In this document: positions 44,557-53,225 of the stretch, piece after piece | How positions within the stretch are numbered: the first letter of the stretch is position 1 | Layout: every line of letters starts with the position of its first letter | Assembly: GCF_026230175.1 (NCBI RefSeq) | Contig: NZ_CP104208.1 | Span: forward strand, 2,418,001-2,482,000 | Source: Desulfovibrio mangrovi | Lineage (GTDB): Bacteria; Desulfobacterota; Desulfovibrionia; Desulfovibrionales; Desulfovibrionaceae | Direction of reading: 5' to 3' | Length of the DNA stretch: 64,000 bases | The notes under the pieces: generated by a model | Databases searched by the model: none | Told to the model about the DNA's origin: nothing | What the model saw: the letters and a program-made list of their open reading frames with translations, nothing else | Program-made: the position numbers and the translations under genes

Positions 44557-45903
44557 ATGCGCCTGTGGCTATGGCTTTTGCCGCTGCTGGCGTTCCTCAT
44601 GCTGGCCCTGCCCGACATGGCCCGCGCGCAGGAACCGGTTTCCCTCGACCCGCTGCCCAGTTACCTGAAGACAGCCGCCGAGAATAACGGAGAACTGCAA
44701 GCCGCCTTTGCCAGATGGCGTGCCGCTGTGCAGAAGGCTCCGCAGGCTTCCGTGATGCCCGACCCCGAACTGCGGTTCGGCTACTTCATTGAGCCCGTCG
44801 AAACACGCACCGGCCCCCAGCGTTGGCGCTACGGCATTTCCCAGAAGTTTCCGTGGCCGGGCAAGCTGGACGACAAGGAACAAATCGCCCTGCATGAGGC
44901 GGATACCCTGCGGGCACAGGCAGAAGGCATAAAGCTGGCACTCTTCAGGGACGTGAAGAGCGCCTTCCATGAATACGCCTATCTGGAACGCGCCATCGCC
45001 ATTACCCGTGAAAACGAGGAGCTGCTGCGCTATCTGGAAGACGTGGCCCGAGCACGCTACGCCGCCGGCGGTACCCCGTATTCGGACGTACTGCGCACGC
45101 AGATGGAACTGGACAAACTGGGCGAACGCCTCCGCTCACTGCAGGACCTGCGCACCCCGCTTGCGGCCCGGCTGAACGCGGCCATGGGCAGGGCTACGGA
45201 TGAGCCCGTGCAGGTGCCCGACGCGGTACCCGTCATGGAAATTTCCATGGATGACGGGACACTGCGCACCGCCCTCAAGGAAAACAATCCGGCCCTTCAC
45301 GGATACGATGCGCAGGCGGAAAAAGCCAAGTCAGCCGCCTCGCTGGCAGAACGAAACTATTTTCCGGACGTTACGCTTGGACTGGAATCCATATACACGG
45401 ACAGACCCCGTGGCGGTGGAAACACAGTAAACAAAGGGGACGACCCGCTCATCGCAACGGTCGGCATCAACCTGCCCATCTGGCGTTCCGCCCGCGACGC
45501 GGCGGTAACGGAAAGCAAGGAGATGCTCCTCGCCGCCCACCGTGGCAGACAGGGCAAACAGGATGTGTTGCTGGCCGATCTTGAACTGGCCCTGTTCCGC
45601 TACCGCGATGCCGGACGACGCATCGAACTGTACAAGGACACGCTGCTCCCCCGTGCGGAGCAGGCCATAGAAGTTTCGCTGCAGGCCTATCAGAGCGGCA
45701 AGGCATCGTTCAACGATATTACCGAGGCGCAGAAGAGTTATCTTGAACTGCACCTCGCCTACGCCCGCGCCCTGACCGATCAGGCCCAGCGCATCGCCGA
45801 TATGGAAGCCCTTACCGGTGGAGAAATTCCCTGCAAGTACCACGGTTCCGTCATGACCAAGCATTCCCTGCCGGAATCGGAACTCAAAACTACAATACAG
45901 TAA
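44557..45903 (+). CDS. TolC/CzcC-like outer membrane efflux protein
   Basis: Outer-membrane channel for the tripartite metal pump encoded downstream. After a signal peptide (MRLWLWLLPLLAFLMLALPD, cleavage near ARAQ) the mature protein shows two OEP repeats of long helices (for example RARYAAGGTPYSDVLRTQMEL and later AYQSGKASFNDITEAQKSYLEL). ATG 44557 gives a standard signal sequence; the in-frame ATG at 44449 would add 36 charged residues before the hydrophobic stretch, which would be odd for a Sec substrate. It lies 44 bases before the methionine-rich gene in the same orientation. Confidence 0.88.
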   Translation: MRLWLWLLPLLAFLMLALPDMARAQEPVSLDPLPSYLKTAAENNGELQAAFARWRAAVQKAPQASVMPDPELRFGYFIEPVETRTGPQRWRYGISQKFPWPGKLDDKEQIALHEADTLRAQAEGIKLALFRDVKSAFHEYAYLERAIAITRENEELLRYLEDVARARYAAGGTPYSDVLRTQMELDKLGERLRSLQDLRTPLAARLNAAMGRATDEPVQVPDAVPVMEISMDDGTLRTALKENNPALHGYDAQAEKAKSAASLAERNYFPDVTLGLESIYTDRPRGGGNTVNKGDDPLIATVGINLPIWRSARDAAVTESKEMLLAAHRGRQGKQDVLLADLELALFRYRDAGRRIELYKDTLLPRAEQAIEVSLQAYQSGKASFNDITEAQKSYLELHLAYARALTDQAQRIADMEALTGGEIPCKYHGSVMTKHSLPESELKTTIQ

Positions 45904-45947
45904 CTGAAGCTGCCCTGTCGGCTTCAATAAACACAGGAGTTACAATC

Positions 45948-46370
45948 ATGACACATAACACTTTTTCCAAAGCATCGTTTTTTGCTATCGCACTCGCTCT
46001 GTTTATAGCTGCATCTCCTTTGGCAGTATCCGCAGCAGACACCTCTGCCCACGACAGCCACTCCTCCCATGAAGCGGCTACGCCCCCCTCTGCAGCTACC
46101 GATGAGACCTCCCACAATATGATGCATGGCAACCAGATGATGATGGATGGAGCCCACATGATGATGGACATGAAAAAAATGTCCGAGGGCGAATCCATGA
46201 TGATGATGGGCAAAGAAAAAATGAAGGCCCACGGCAACATGACCAAAGGCGAAATGATGATGATGGAAGGTCATGACATGATGATGAATGGGAAGAACAT
46301 GATGATGGAAGGCCACAATATGATGATGAAAGGCAAACAAATGCATGATGCCGAAATGCCCAAACAATAA
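45948..46370 (+). CDS. periplasmic methionine-rich metal-binding protein
   Basis: A 140-residue exported protein. After a signal peptide (residues 1-28, cleavage near VSA) and a Ser/His/Thr-rich spacer comes an 84-residue tail in which 31 residues are methionine. Many occur as MMM or MMMM blocks at a seven-residue spacing of the form MMMxGxx (for example EGHDMMMNGKNMMM), with Lys, His and Glu between. Clustered Met plus His binds soft metals such as Cu(I) and Ag(I), so the protein probably buffers metal or hands it to the pump, like SilE, CopK or CusF by role but not by sequence. It sits between the outer-membrane channel and the YHS gene. Confidence 0.8.
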   Translation: MTHNTFSKASFFAIALALFIAASPLAVSAADTSAHDSHSSHEAATPPSAATDETSHNMMHGNQMMMDGAHMMMDMKKMSEGESMMMMGKEKMKAHGNMTKGEMMMMEGHDMMMNGKNMMMEGHNMMMKGKQMHDAEMPKQ

Positions 46371-46403
46371 AGATATCAAAACAATATAGTTGGAGACACA
46401 GTC

Positions 46404-46673
46404 ATGAACACGTTCTTTAAATCCCTCGTCCTTGTGGCCATGCTCGCCATCGGCTCCGGCCTTGTCGTGGGCAATGCCTTTGCCGCCGAACCGCAGACCA
46501 AGTGCCCCGTCATGGGCTACGGCATCAACAAGAAGCTGTATGCCGACCACAACGGCAAGCGCGTCTATTTCTGCTGCCCGTCCTGCGAAGGCGAGTTCAA
46601 GAAGGATCCTGAAAAGTACATCAAGAAACTGGAAGAACAGGGCGTGGAAGTCGAAAAGACCCCCGCTCAGTAA
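46404..46673 (+). CDS. secreted YHS-domain protein
   Basis: An 89-residue protein with signal peptide (residues 1-27, AFAAEP) followed by one YHS/TRASH-type metal-binding domain: CPVMGYGINKKLYADHNGKRVYFCCPSCEG, with Cys in CPVMG and CCPSC as likely ligands, then a lysine-rich helix. YHS proteins in copper and silver clusters are taken to bind or sense the metal in the periplasm. It is the third gene of the efflux operon and is followed by about 105 bases before the adaptor gene. Confidence 0.9.
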   Translation: MNTFFKSLVLVAMLAIGSGLVVGNAFAAEPQTKCPVMGYGINKKLYADHNGKRVYFCCPSCEGEFKKDPEKYIKKLEEQGVEVEKTPAQ

Positions 46674-46778
46674 CAGAACGGAACGCGCCGGAACTGGAGT
46701 TCCGGCGCGTTTTCCCCTCTTCGCGATAGACAGCCATCCGGCTGTATCATTTTTTGACACCACCGGCAGGAGCCCGTC

Positions 46779-48995
46779 ATGCCTTTGCTCTCCACCATCA
46801 GACGTTTCAAATGGATTGCCCCCCTTCTCGGCGGCCTGATCATCATCGTTGCCGTTGCGCTCTACTTTAAGGACCAGAAGCAACGCCACTCGGATGAAAC
46901 AACGCTTTCCGAGCACAAGGACCACGGACTTGAGCGCAGCACCGACGCTGCCGGAAAGGTGGTGTGGACCTGCTCCATGCACCCGCAGATCCAGTTGCCG
47001 GAACCCGGCAAGTGCCCCATCTGCTTCATGGACCTGATCAAGCTGGAGCTGGACGCCAACAAGGCAGCCGCCCAGAGTCTGCGGCAGGTGGAAATGAACG
47101 CGGATTCGCGCAAGCTGGCGGAAATCGTGGTCACGCCCGTACGCAAACAATCCGTTGCGCTGGACGTGCGCATGGTGGGCAAGGTGGAATACGACGAAAC
47201 CCGCGTGGGTTCCATCACCGCATGGATGGGCGGGCGCATCGACAGGCTGTACGTGGACTCCACGGGCAGCGTGGTGCAACGCGGACAGGCCATGGCTTCC
47301 ATCTACAGCCCCGAACTGCTCACCGCGCAGGCGGAGCTGCTGCAGGCCGTCAAAGCCATAAACGACGCCAAATCCAGCAACCTTGACCTTGTGCGCAGAA
47401 CCGCACAGCGCACACTGGAAGCCTCGCGCGAGAAACTGCGCCTTCTCGGTCTTTCAAAGGCACAGATTGATGCCGTCATCGCCAACGGCAAACCTTCCGA
47501 CCACATCACCCTGCACGCCCCGCAGGGCGGCATCGTCATCAAGAAGGACGTGGTGGAAGGCATGTACGTGCAGACAGGCATGCCCATCTACACCATTGCC
47601 GACCTGAGCCACGTATGGGTTGTGCTGGAAGCCTACGAATCCGACCTGCCGTGGATCAAGACCGGCCTCGACGTGGCCTTTGCCGCGGAAGCCTACCCCG
47701 GCCGCAACTACAAGGGGCGCATTGTCTACATAGACCCCGTGGTCAACCCCAAGACCCGCACGGTGGACGTTCGCCTTGAAGTGCCCAACGGCGACGCCAG
47801 CCTCAAGCCCGGCATGTTCGTGCAGGCCGTTCAACGCATAGGCGGCAGACAGGCTGAATCCGCATCCGGCAAGGGCGACCCGCTGGTCATCCCCGTCTCC
47901 GCGCCGCTCATTACCGGCAAACGCGCCGTGGTCTACGTGCAGCCCAAAGACAAGCCCGGAACCTACATCGGCCGCGAAGTGGTACTCGGCCCTCGTGCCG
48001 GAGAAACCTACATCGTGCGCAGCGGACTTGATGAAGGCGAACTTGTCGTCAGCAAGGGAGCCTTCAAGATCGACAGCGCCCTGCAGATTCAGGCCAAACC
48101 CAGCATGATGAATCCCGGCAGCGCCGAAGCGCCCATATCCCATGTCCATGGTCAACCTCAGGATTCCATGACGCAAGGCACCGCAGCCAGATATGAGGCC
48201 CCGCCTCTGCTGCTTTCCAAACTTTCCTTCCTCGGCAAGCACGTCGGCGTGATCGATGACGCCCTGCGGGCATCCGACGTGGACCGCGCCAAGGCCCTGT
48301 ATGCCCAAATGAACAGCGATCTGAATGCGCTGGCTGACTCCGTGGACCAGAATGCCATGCTGGAAGGCGAGGCCAAACTGGCATGGAAGGAATTTGCCAT
48401 GCTGCTCATGAACGATGCCGTACTGGGCAGCGAAGCCAAGGATTTCAAACGACTGCACGAAGTGCATGCCCTGACGCACACCCACTTCGGCAACCTTGCC
48501 GCTGCATTCGGCGTACCCGCCGCTGCAGAAGGCCAGTCGCCGCAGGCCTTCCGCCAACAGGTCGGAACCGTCTTTGGCGCCTACACACCAATTTCCGAAG
48601 CCCTCGGCAACGATGATCCCGAAACGGCCCGCAAGGCCATTCCCGCACTGGTCAAGGCTCTTGCCACAGTAGACACATCCCTGCTGGATCAAGAAGGACT
48701 GGCCGTATGGAACAGCTCCCTCTCCCGGATGCAGGAAGGCATTGACGGCATGTCCAAGGCGGACAGCATCGAGGCCCTGCGAGCCGGATTCGAGCACCTG
48801 TCCATCGGTCTCACCGCGGCAGTCATGCGGCTCGGCGTCTTTACCGACGGCCCCGTGTACGAACTGCACTGCCCCATGGCCTTTGACAACAAGGGAGCCA
48901 ACTGGCTGCAGACGGACGAAGACATCCGCAACCCCTACTTTGGTGCGGCCATGTACAAGTGCGGCGAAGTGACCCGCCAGCTCAAGGACAAGTAG
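46779..48995 (+). CDS. periplasmic adaptor of a heavy-metal RND pump (CusB-like)
   Basis: Membrane-fusion subunit linking the inner-membrane pump to the outer channel. The 738-residue protein has an N-terminal membrane anchor (residues 14-29), a heavy-metal-binding domain WTCSMHPQIQLPEPGKCPICFMDL near 65-90, then the barrel-sandwich and hairpin regions (RVGSITAWMGGRIDRLYV, LHAPQGGIVIKKDVVEGMYV, VVLEAYESDLPWI). The C-terminal 250 residues form a DUF3347-type helical domain ending LHCPMAFDNKGANWLQ and AAMYKCGEV, with Cys and Met that can bind metal. AGGAG lies 6 bases before the ATG. Several Met-rich stretches suit copper or silver. Confidence 0.93.
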   Translation: MPLLSTIRRFKWIAPLLGGLIIIVAVALYFKDQKQRHSDETTLSEHKDHGLERSTDAAGKVVWTCSMHPQIQLPEPGKCPICFMDLIKLELDANKAAAQSLRQVEMNADSRKLAEIVVTPVRKQSVALDVRMVGKVEYDETRVGSITAWMGGRIDRLYVDSTGSVVQRGQAMASIYSPELLTAQAELLQAVKAINDAKSSNLDLVRRTAQRTLEASREKLRLLGLSKAQIDAVIANGKPSDHITLHAPQGGIVIKKDVVEGMYVQTGMPIYTIADLSHVWVVLEAYESDLPWIKTGLDVAFAAEAYPGRNYKGRIVYIDPVVNPKTRTVDVRLEVPNGDASLKPGMFVQAVQRIGGRQAESASGKGDPLVIPVSAPLITGKRAVVYVQPKDKPGTYIGREVVLGPRAGETYIVRSGLDEGELVVSKGAFKIDSALQIQAKPSMMNPGSAEAPISHVHGQPQDSMTQGTAARYEAPPLLLSKLSFLGKHVGVIDDALRASDVDRAKALYAQMNSDLNALADSVDQNAMLEGEAKLAWKEFAMLLMNDAVLGSEAKDFKRLHEVHALTHTHFGNLAAAFGVPAAAEGQSPQAFRQQVGTVFGAYTPISEALGNDDPETARKAIPALVKALATVDTSLLDQEGLAVWNSSLSRMQEGIDGMSKADSIEALRAGFEHLSIGLTAAVMRLGVFTDGPVYELHCPMAFDNKGANWLQTDEDIRNPYFGAAMYKCGEVTRQLKDK

Positions 48996-49013
48996 ACGCA
49001 GGCGGAACAATTC

Positions 49014-52000
49014 ATGAATGAACAGCACAACCAGCCCGTTTCCGAAGCCGCCTGCACCGTAACCGAAATGACAGAGCAGGAAGTCCGGCCCGTAAGCCTC
49101 ACTGACAAGATCATCCACTTCTGCCTCAAGCGGAAGCTGGTGGTCTTCCTGCTGGCGACCATGGTCATCGGCTGGGGCATCATGGTGGCCCCCTTCGACT
49201 GGGACGTGGCAGGGCTGCATCGCAACCCCGTTCCCGTGGACGCCATTCCCGACATCGGCGAGAACCAGCAGATCGTCTTCACCCAGTGGACAGGACGCTC
49301 GCCGCAGGACGTGGAAGACCAGATCACCTATCCGCTCACCGTCTCGCTGCTGGGCATTCCCGGCGTGAAGACCGTGCGCAGCTATTCCATGTTCGGCTTC
49401 TCGTCCATCTACGTCATCTTTGAGGAAGACGTGGAGTTCTATTGGTCGCGCTCACGCCTGCTTGAAAAACTCAACTCCCTGCCTCCGGGCACCCTGCCGG
49501 AAGGCGTGCAGGCCACGTTGGGCCCTGACGCCACGGCGCTGGGCCAGGTCTTCTGGTATACCATCGAAGGCCGTGATCCTGACGGCAACCCCACAGGTGG
49601 ATGGGATCTTGACGAACTGCGCAGCGTGCAGGACTGGTACGTGCGCTACGCCCTGCTCGCCGCAGAAGGCGTCTCCGAGGTGGCCTCCGCAGGCGGCTTC
49701 ATCAAGGAGTATCAGATCGACGTGAACCCCGATGCCATGCGCGCTCACGGCGTGACACTGGAACAGGTGGTGAACGCTGTGCGCATGTCCAACCTTGATG
49801 TCGGCGCACGCACCATAGAAGTGAACAGCGTGGAATATCTCATCCGCGGTGTGGGTTTCATCAAGACCCTCGGCGACATTGAAAAAGCCGTGGTACGCGT
49901 GGCGGCCAACGTGCCCATCACCGTACGCGACGTGGCCTCCGTCACCCTCGGCCCCGCCACGCGGCGAGGGCTGCTGGACAAGGACGGCGTCGAGGTGGCC
50001 GGTGGTGTGGTCGTGGTTCGCTACGGCGAAAACCCCCTGCAGGTCATTCAGAACATCAAGGACAAGATCAGCGACATCGCCCCCGGCATGCCCTCCAAGC
50101 AACTGGCGGACGGCACTCTCTCCAAGCTGACCATCGTCCCCTTCTATGACCGCGCGGGACTGATTCAGGAAACCCTCGGCACACTGGACACGGCGCTGAC
50201 CGAAGAAATTCTGATCACCATCATCGTGGTACTGATTGCCGTCATGCATTTCCGCAGTTCGCTGCTCATTTCCGTACTGCTGCCCACCGCCGTGCTCATG
50301 TGCTTCATCGGCATGAAGGCCTTCAAGGTGGATGCAAACATCGTGGCCCTTTCCGGCATTGCCATCGCCATAGGCACCATGGTGGACATGGGCATCATCA
50401 TCTGTGAGAACATCCTCAAAAAACTGGAAGAAGCGCCACCCGGTGCCAACGCCTTCAACCTCATATTCTCCGGCGTGTCCGAGGTGGGCAGTGCCGTGCT
50501 CACGGCCGTGGCCACCACCGTGGTCAGCTTCCTGCCTGTGTTCGTCATGGAAGGGGCGGAGGGCAAGCTCTTCAAACCGCTGGCCTACACCAAGACATTC
50601 GCTCTGGCGGCATCCATCATCGTGGCCCTGACCATTCTGCCGGCGCTGGCCCATGTGCTGTTCAAGACCAGACGCATGGACTTTGGCAAGGGATTGCGCC
50701 GATTCATGCTGCCCGCAGCCATGGCCCTGACCGGCCTTTGGGCGGGAGCCGTCTTCTCATGGTGGATCGGCCTGCTCATTGCCTATCTGGGTATGCACCG
50801 CCTGCTCGTGGCCTCTCTGCCGCCCAGATGGCAGCTTGGTATAGCACGGCTGGAAAACTGGGGGGTGATCATCGGCGTCACGATCATTCTTTCCAACCAC
50901 TGGCTGCCGCTGGGGCCGGAAAAAGGAGAACTGAAAAACCTCCTCTTCGTGGTCCTGCTCATAGGCGGTCTGATGGGCTTTTTCCAGCTCTTCCAGCGCT
51001 TCTACCCGCTGACGCTCGGCTGGTGCCTGCGCCACAAGGGGCTGTTCATCCTCCTGCCAGCAACGGTCACCGCCTTCGGCATGACCATATGGCTCGGCTT
51101 CGGCAACATCATGGCCTGGGCACCGGAATATGTACGCACCTCACCGCCGGTTGCCGCACTCAGCCATGCCTTCCCCGGCCTCGGCAAGGAATTCATGCCG
51201 CCGCTGGATGAAGGTTCCTTCCTCTACATGCCCACCACCATGCCGCACGCATCCATTGGCGAAGTGGGAGACATACTCGCCAAGCAGGATCATGCCATCA
51301 ACGCCATACCGGAAGTGCAGACGGCCGTGGGCAAACTGGGAAGAGCCGATACGCCGCTGGACCCAGCGCCGGTTTCCATGATCGAAACCGTCATCAACTA
51401 TCGCTCCGAATACCTGCTGGATACGGGTGGCAAACGTATGCGCTTCCGCTTTGACCCCGACCAGAAGGACTACATGCGTTCGCCTTCCGGCGAATTGCTG
51501 CCCGCACCGGACGGCATCCCCTATCTGGTGCAGGGGCTCTTTGAACGCGATGCCGCAGGCGCGCTCATTCCGGACGACAACGGCCAACCATTCCGGCTCT
51601 GGCGGCTCCCGCTTGATCCCGAAATCAATCCCCGAAGGGACCCATGGCACGGCGTGCGTAATGCAAACGACATCTGGGATGCCATCGTCATGGCTGCGGA
51701 TGTCCCCGGCGTGACCAGCGCCCCCAAGCTGCAGCCCATTGCCGCGCGCATCGTCATGCTGCAATCGGGCATGCGTGCCCCCATGGGCATCAAGGTAAAG
51801 GGGCCGGACCTCAAGACCATAGAGTCCTTCGGCCTGCAGCTTGAGCGTTACCTGAAGGAAGTGCCCTCCGTCATGCCCGCGGCGGTCATTGCCGACCGCA
51901 TCGTCGGCAAGCCCTATCTGGAAATCGTGGTGGACCGTGACGCCATCGCCCGCTACGGCATCCAGCTCAACAAGGTGCAGCAGGTCATAGAAGTCGCCGT

Positions 52001-53000
52001 GGGCGGCATGATGACCACGACCACCGTGGAAGGCCGTGAACGCTATCCCGTGCGCGTGCGCTATCAACGTGAACGCCGCGACACCATGGAGGATCTCGAA
52101 AGCATACTGGTGGCGGCGCCATCCGGTGAACAGATTCCCCTGACGCAGCTTGCGGATATCCGCTACGTGCGCGGACCGCAGGTCATCAAGAGTGAAGACA
52201 CCTTCCTCGTCGGTTACGTGCTGTTCGACAAACGCGCGGGCTTTGCCGAGGTGGACGTGGTAGAAGAGGCGCAGGCCTATCTGCAGGCCAAGATGGAATC
52301 CGGCGAACTTATGGTGCCTGCGGGCGTCAGCTACGAGTTTGCGGGCAGCTATGAAAACCAGATCCGTGCCCAGAAGAAGCTGGCCATCATCCTGCCTCTG
52401 GCTCTGCTGGTCATCGTGCTCATCCTGTACCTGCAGTTCAACGCCGTCTCCACCACGCTCATGGTCTTCTCGGGCATTCTGGTGGCCTGGTCGGGCGGGT
52501 TCATCATGCTCTGGCTCTACGGGCAGGACTGGTTCCTGAACTTCGACCTGTTCGGCACAAGCATGCGCACCCTGTTTCAGGTGCAGCCCATCAACCTTTC
52601 CGTGGCGGTCTGGGTGGGGTTCCTTGCCCTCTTCGGCATAGCCTCGGATGACGGGGTGCTCATGGCCACCTATCTGGATGAATCGAAACGCCAGCAGACC
52701 ATAAACAGCAGGGAGGCCATTCGCGCATTCGTGGTGCAGGGGGCGCAAAGGCGCATACGTCCTGCACTCATGACGTCCGCCACCACCATTCTTGCCCTTA
52801 TCCCCGTGCTCACGTCCACGGGACGCGGCTCCGACATCATGGTGCCCATGGCCATCCCCTCCTTCGGCGGCATGACCATCGCCCTGCTCACGGTATTCGT
52901 CGTACCCGTGCTGTATTGCTGGGTAGAGGAAGGCAGACTCCTGCTGAACAGGCATAAAGACGAGGCACCGCCCGCTCTGACTCAACAACACACGCCCTAA
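49014..53000 (+). CDS. heavy-metal efflux RND transporter (CusA/CzcA-like)
   Basis: Inner-membrane proton-driven pump of the HAE1/HME class. The 1328-residue protein has the family order: DAIPDIGENQQIVFTQW, the two large periplasmic loops, the fourth-helix proton-relay motif with GTMVDMGIIICEN (Asp and Glu present), VSGFLPVF-like and FGIASDDGVLMATYLDE. It is about 280 residues longer than CusA; an inserted stretch of about 120 residues with extra membrane segments follows the fifth-sixth helix region (LFKTRRMDFGKGLRRFMLP to GWCLRHKGLF), and a second insert lies in the periplasmic loop near 51400-51660. It is the last gene of the operon, with a terminator after it. Metal choice (Cu/Ag rather than Zn/Co/Cd) is inferred from the neighbours. 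Confidence 0.95.
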   Translation: MNEQHNQPVSEAACTVTEMTEQEVRPVSLTDKIIHFCLKRKLVVFLLATMVIGWGIMVAPFDWDVAGLHRNPVPVDAIPDIGENQQIVFTQWTGRSPQDVEDQITYPLTVSLLGIPGVKTVRSYSMFGFSSIYVIFEEDVEFYWSRSRLLEKLNSLPPGTLPEGVQATLGPDATALGQVFWYTIEGRDPDGNPTGGWDLDELRSVQDWYVRYALLAAEGVSEVASAGGFIKEYQIDVNPDAMRAHGVTLEQVVNAVRMSNLDVGARTIEVNSVEYLIRGVGFIKTLGDIEKAVVRVAANVPITVRDVASVTLGPATRRGLLDKDGVEVAGGVVVVRYGENPLQVIQNIKDKISDIAPGMPSKQLADGTLSKLTIVPFYDRAGLIQETLGTLDTALTEEILITIIVVLIAVMHFRSSLLISVLLPTAVLMCFIGMKAFKVDANIVALSGIAIAIGTMVDMGIIICENILKKLEEAPPGANAFNLIFSGVSEVGSAVLTAVATTVVSFLPVFVMEGAEGKLFKPLAYTKTFALAASIIVALTILPALAHVLFKTRRMDFGKGLRRFMLPAAMALTGLWAGAVFSWWIGLLIAYLGMHRLLVASLPPRWQLGIARLENWGVIIGVTIILSNHWLPLGPEKGELKNLLFVVLLIGGLMGFFQLFQRFYPLTLGWCLRHKGLFILLPATVTAFGMTIWLGFGNIMAWAPEYVRTSPPVAALSHAFPGLGKEFMPPLDEGSFLYMPTTMPHASIGEVGDILAKQDHAINAIPEVQTAVGKLGRADTPLDPAPVSMIETVINYRSEYLLDTGGKRMRFRFDPDQKDYMRSPSGELLPAPDGIPYLVQGLFERDAAGALIPDDNGQPFRLWRLPLDPEINPRRDPWHGVRNANDIWDAIVMAADVPGVTSAPKLQPIAARIVMLQSGMRAPMGIKVKGPDLKTIESFGLQLERYLKEVPSVMPAAVIADRIVGKPYLEIVVDRDAIARYGIQLNKVQQVIEVAVGGMMTTTTVEGRERYPVRVRYQRERRDTMEDLESILVAAPSGEQIPLTQLADIRYVRGPQVIKSEDTFLVGYVLFDKRAGFAEVDVVEEAQAYLQAKMESGELMVPAGVSYEFAGSYENQIRAQKKLAIILPLALLVIVLILYLQFNAVSTTLMVFSGILVAWSGGFIMLWLYGQDWFLNFDLFGTSMRTLFQVQPINLSVAVWVGFLALFGIASDDGVLMATYLDESKRQQTINSREAIRAFVVQGAQRRIRPALMTSATTILALIPVLTSTGRGSDIMVPMAIPSFGGMTIALLTVFVVPVLYCWVEEGRLLLNRHKDEAPPALTQQHTP

Positions 53001-53006
53001 GAATCA

Positions 53007-53042
53007 GACAGGCGGCACACAACGTGCCGCCTGTCTTGTTTT
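53007..53042 (+). terminator. intrinsic terminator of the metal efflux operon
   Basis: A perfect 12-bp stem (53007-53018 with 53024-53035), loop ACAAC, then TTGTTTT. Confidence 0.9.
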
Positions 53043-53225
53043 CCCTGCCCCCCCGAACTTCCGCATCTGGTTATTCTTCCTGTTCCAGAAAAAGAGCATG
53101 ACAACCCCGTAACTCCAATGCAAACTATGGAACAGGCAAAACCCGCAATCCATTTCTGCTAACATCAGGCGGCGCTACCCGCCGCCTCTGCCGACACTGC
53201 GCAATCACGGACAGGAGAGGACGCC

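Noticed and set aside
51141-52991. Long open frame antisense to the CusA-like gene
   Set aside because: Composition-driven shadow; the His- and Gly-rich product has no motif and the plus-strand pump gene is certain. The same applies to antisense frames at 13769-15445, 25292-26749 and 47454-49220.
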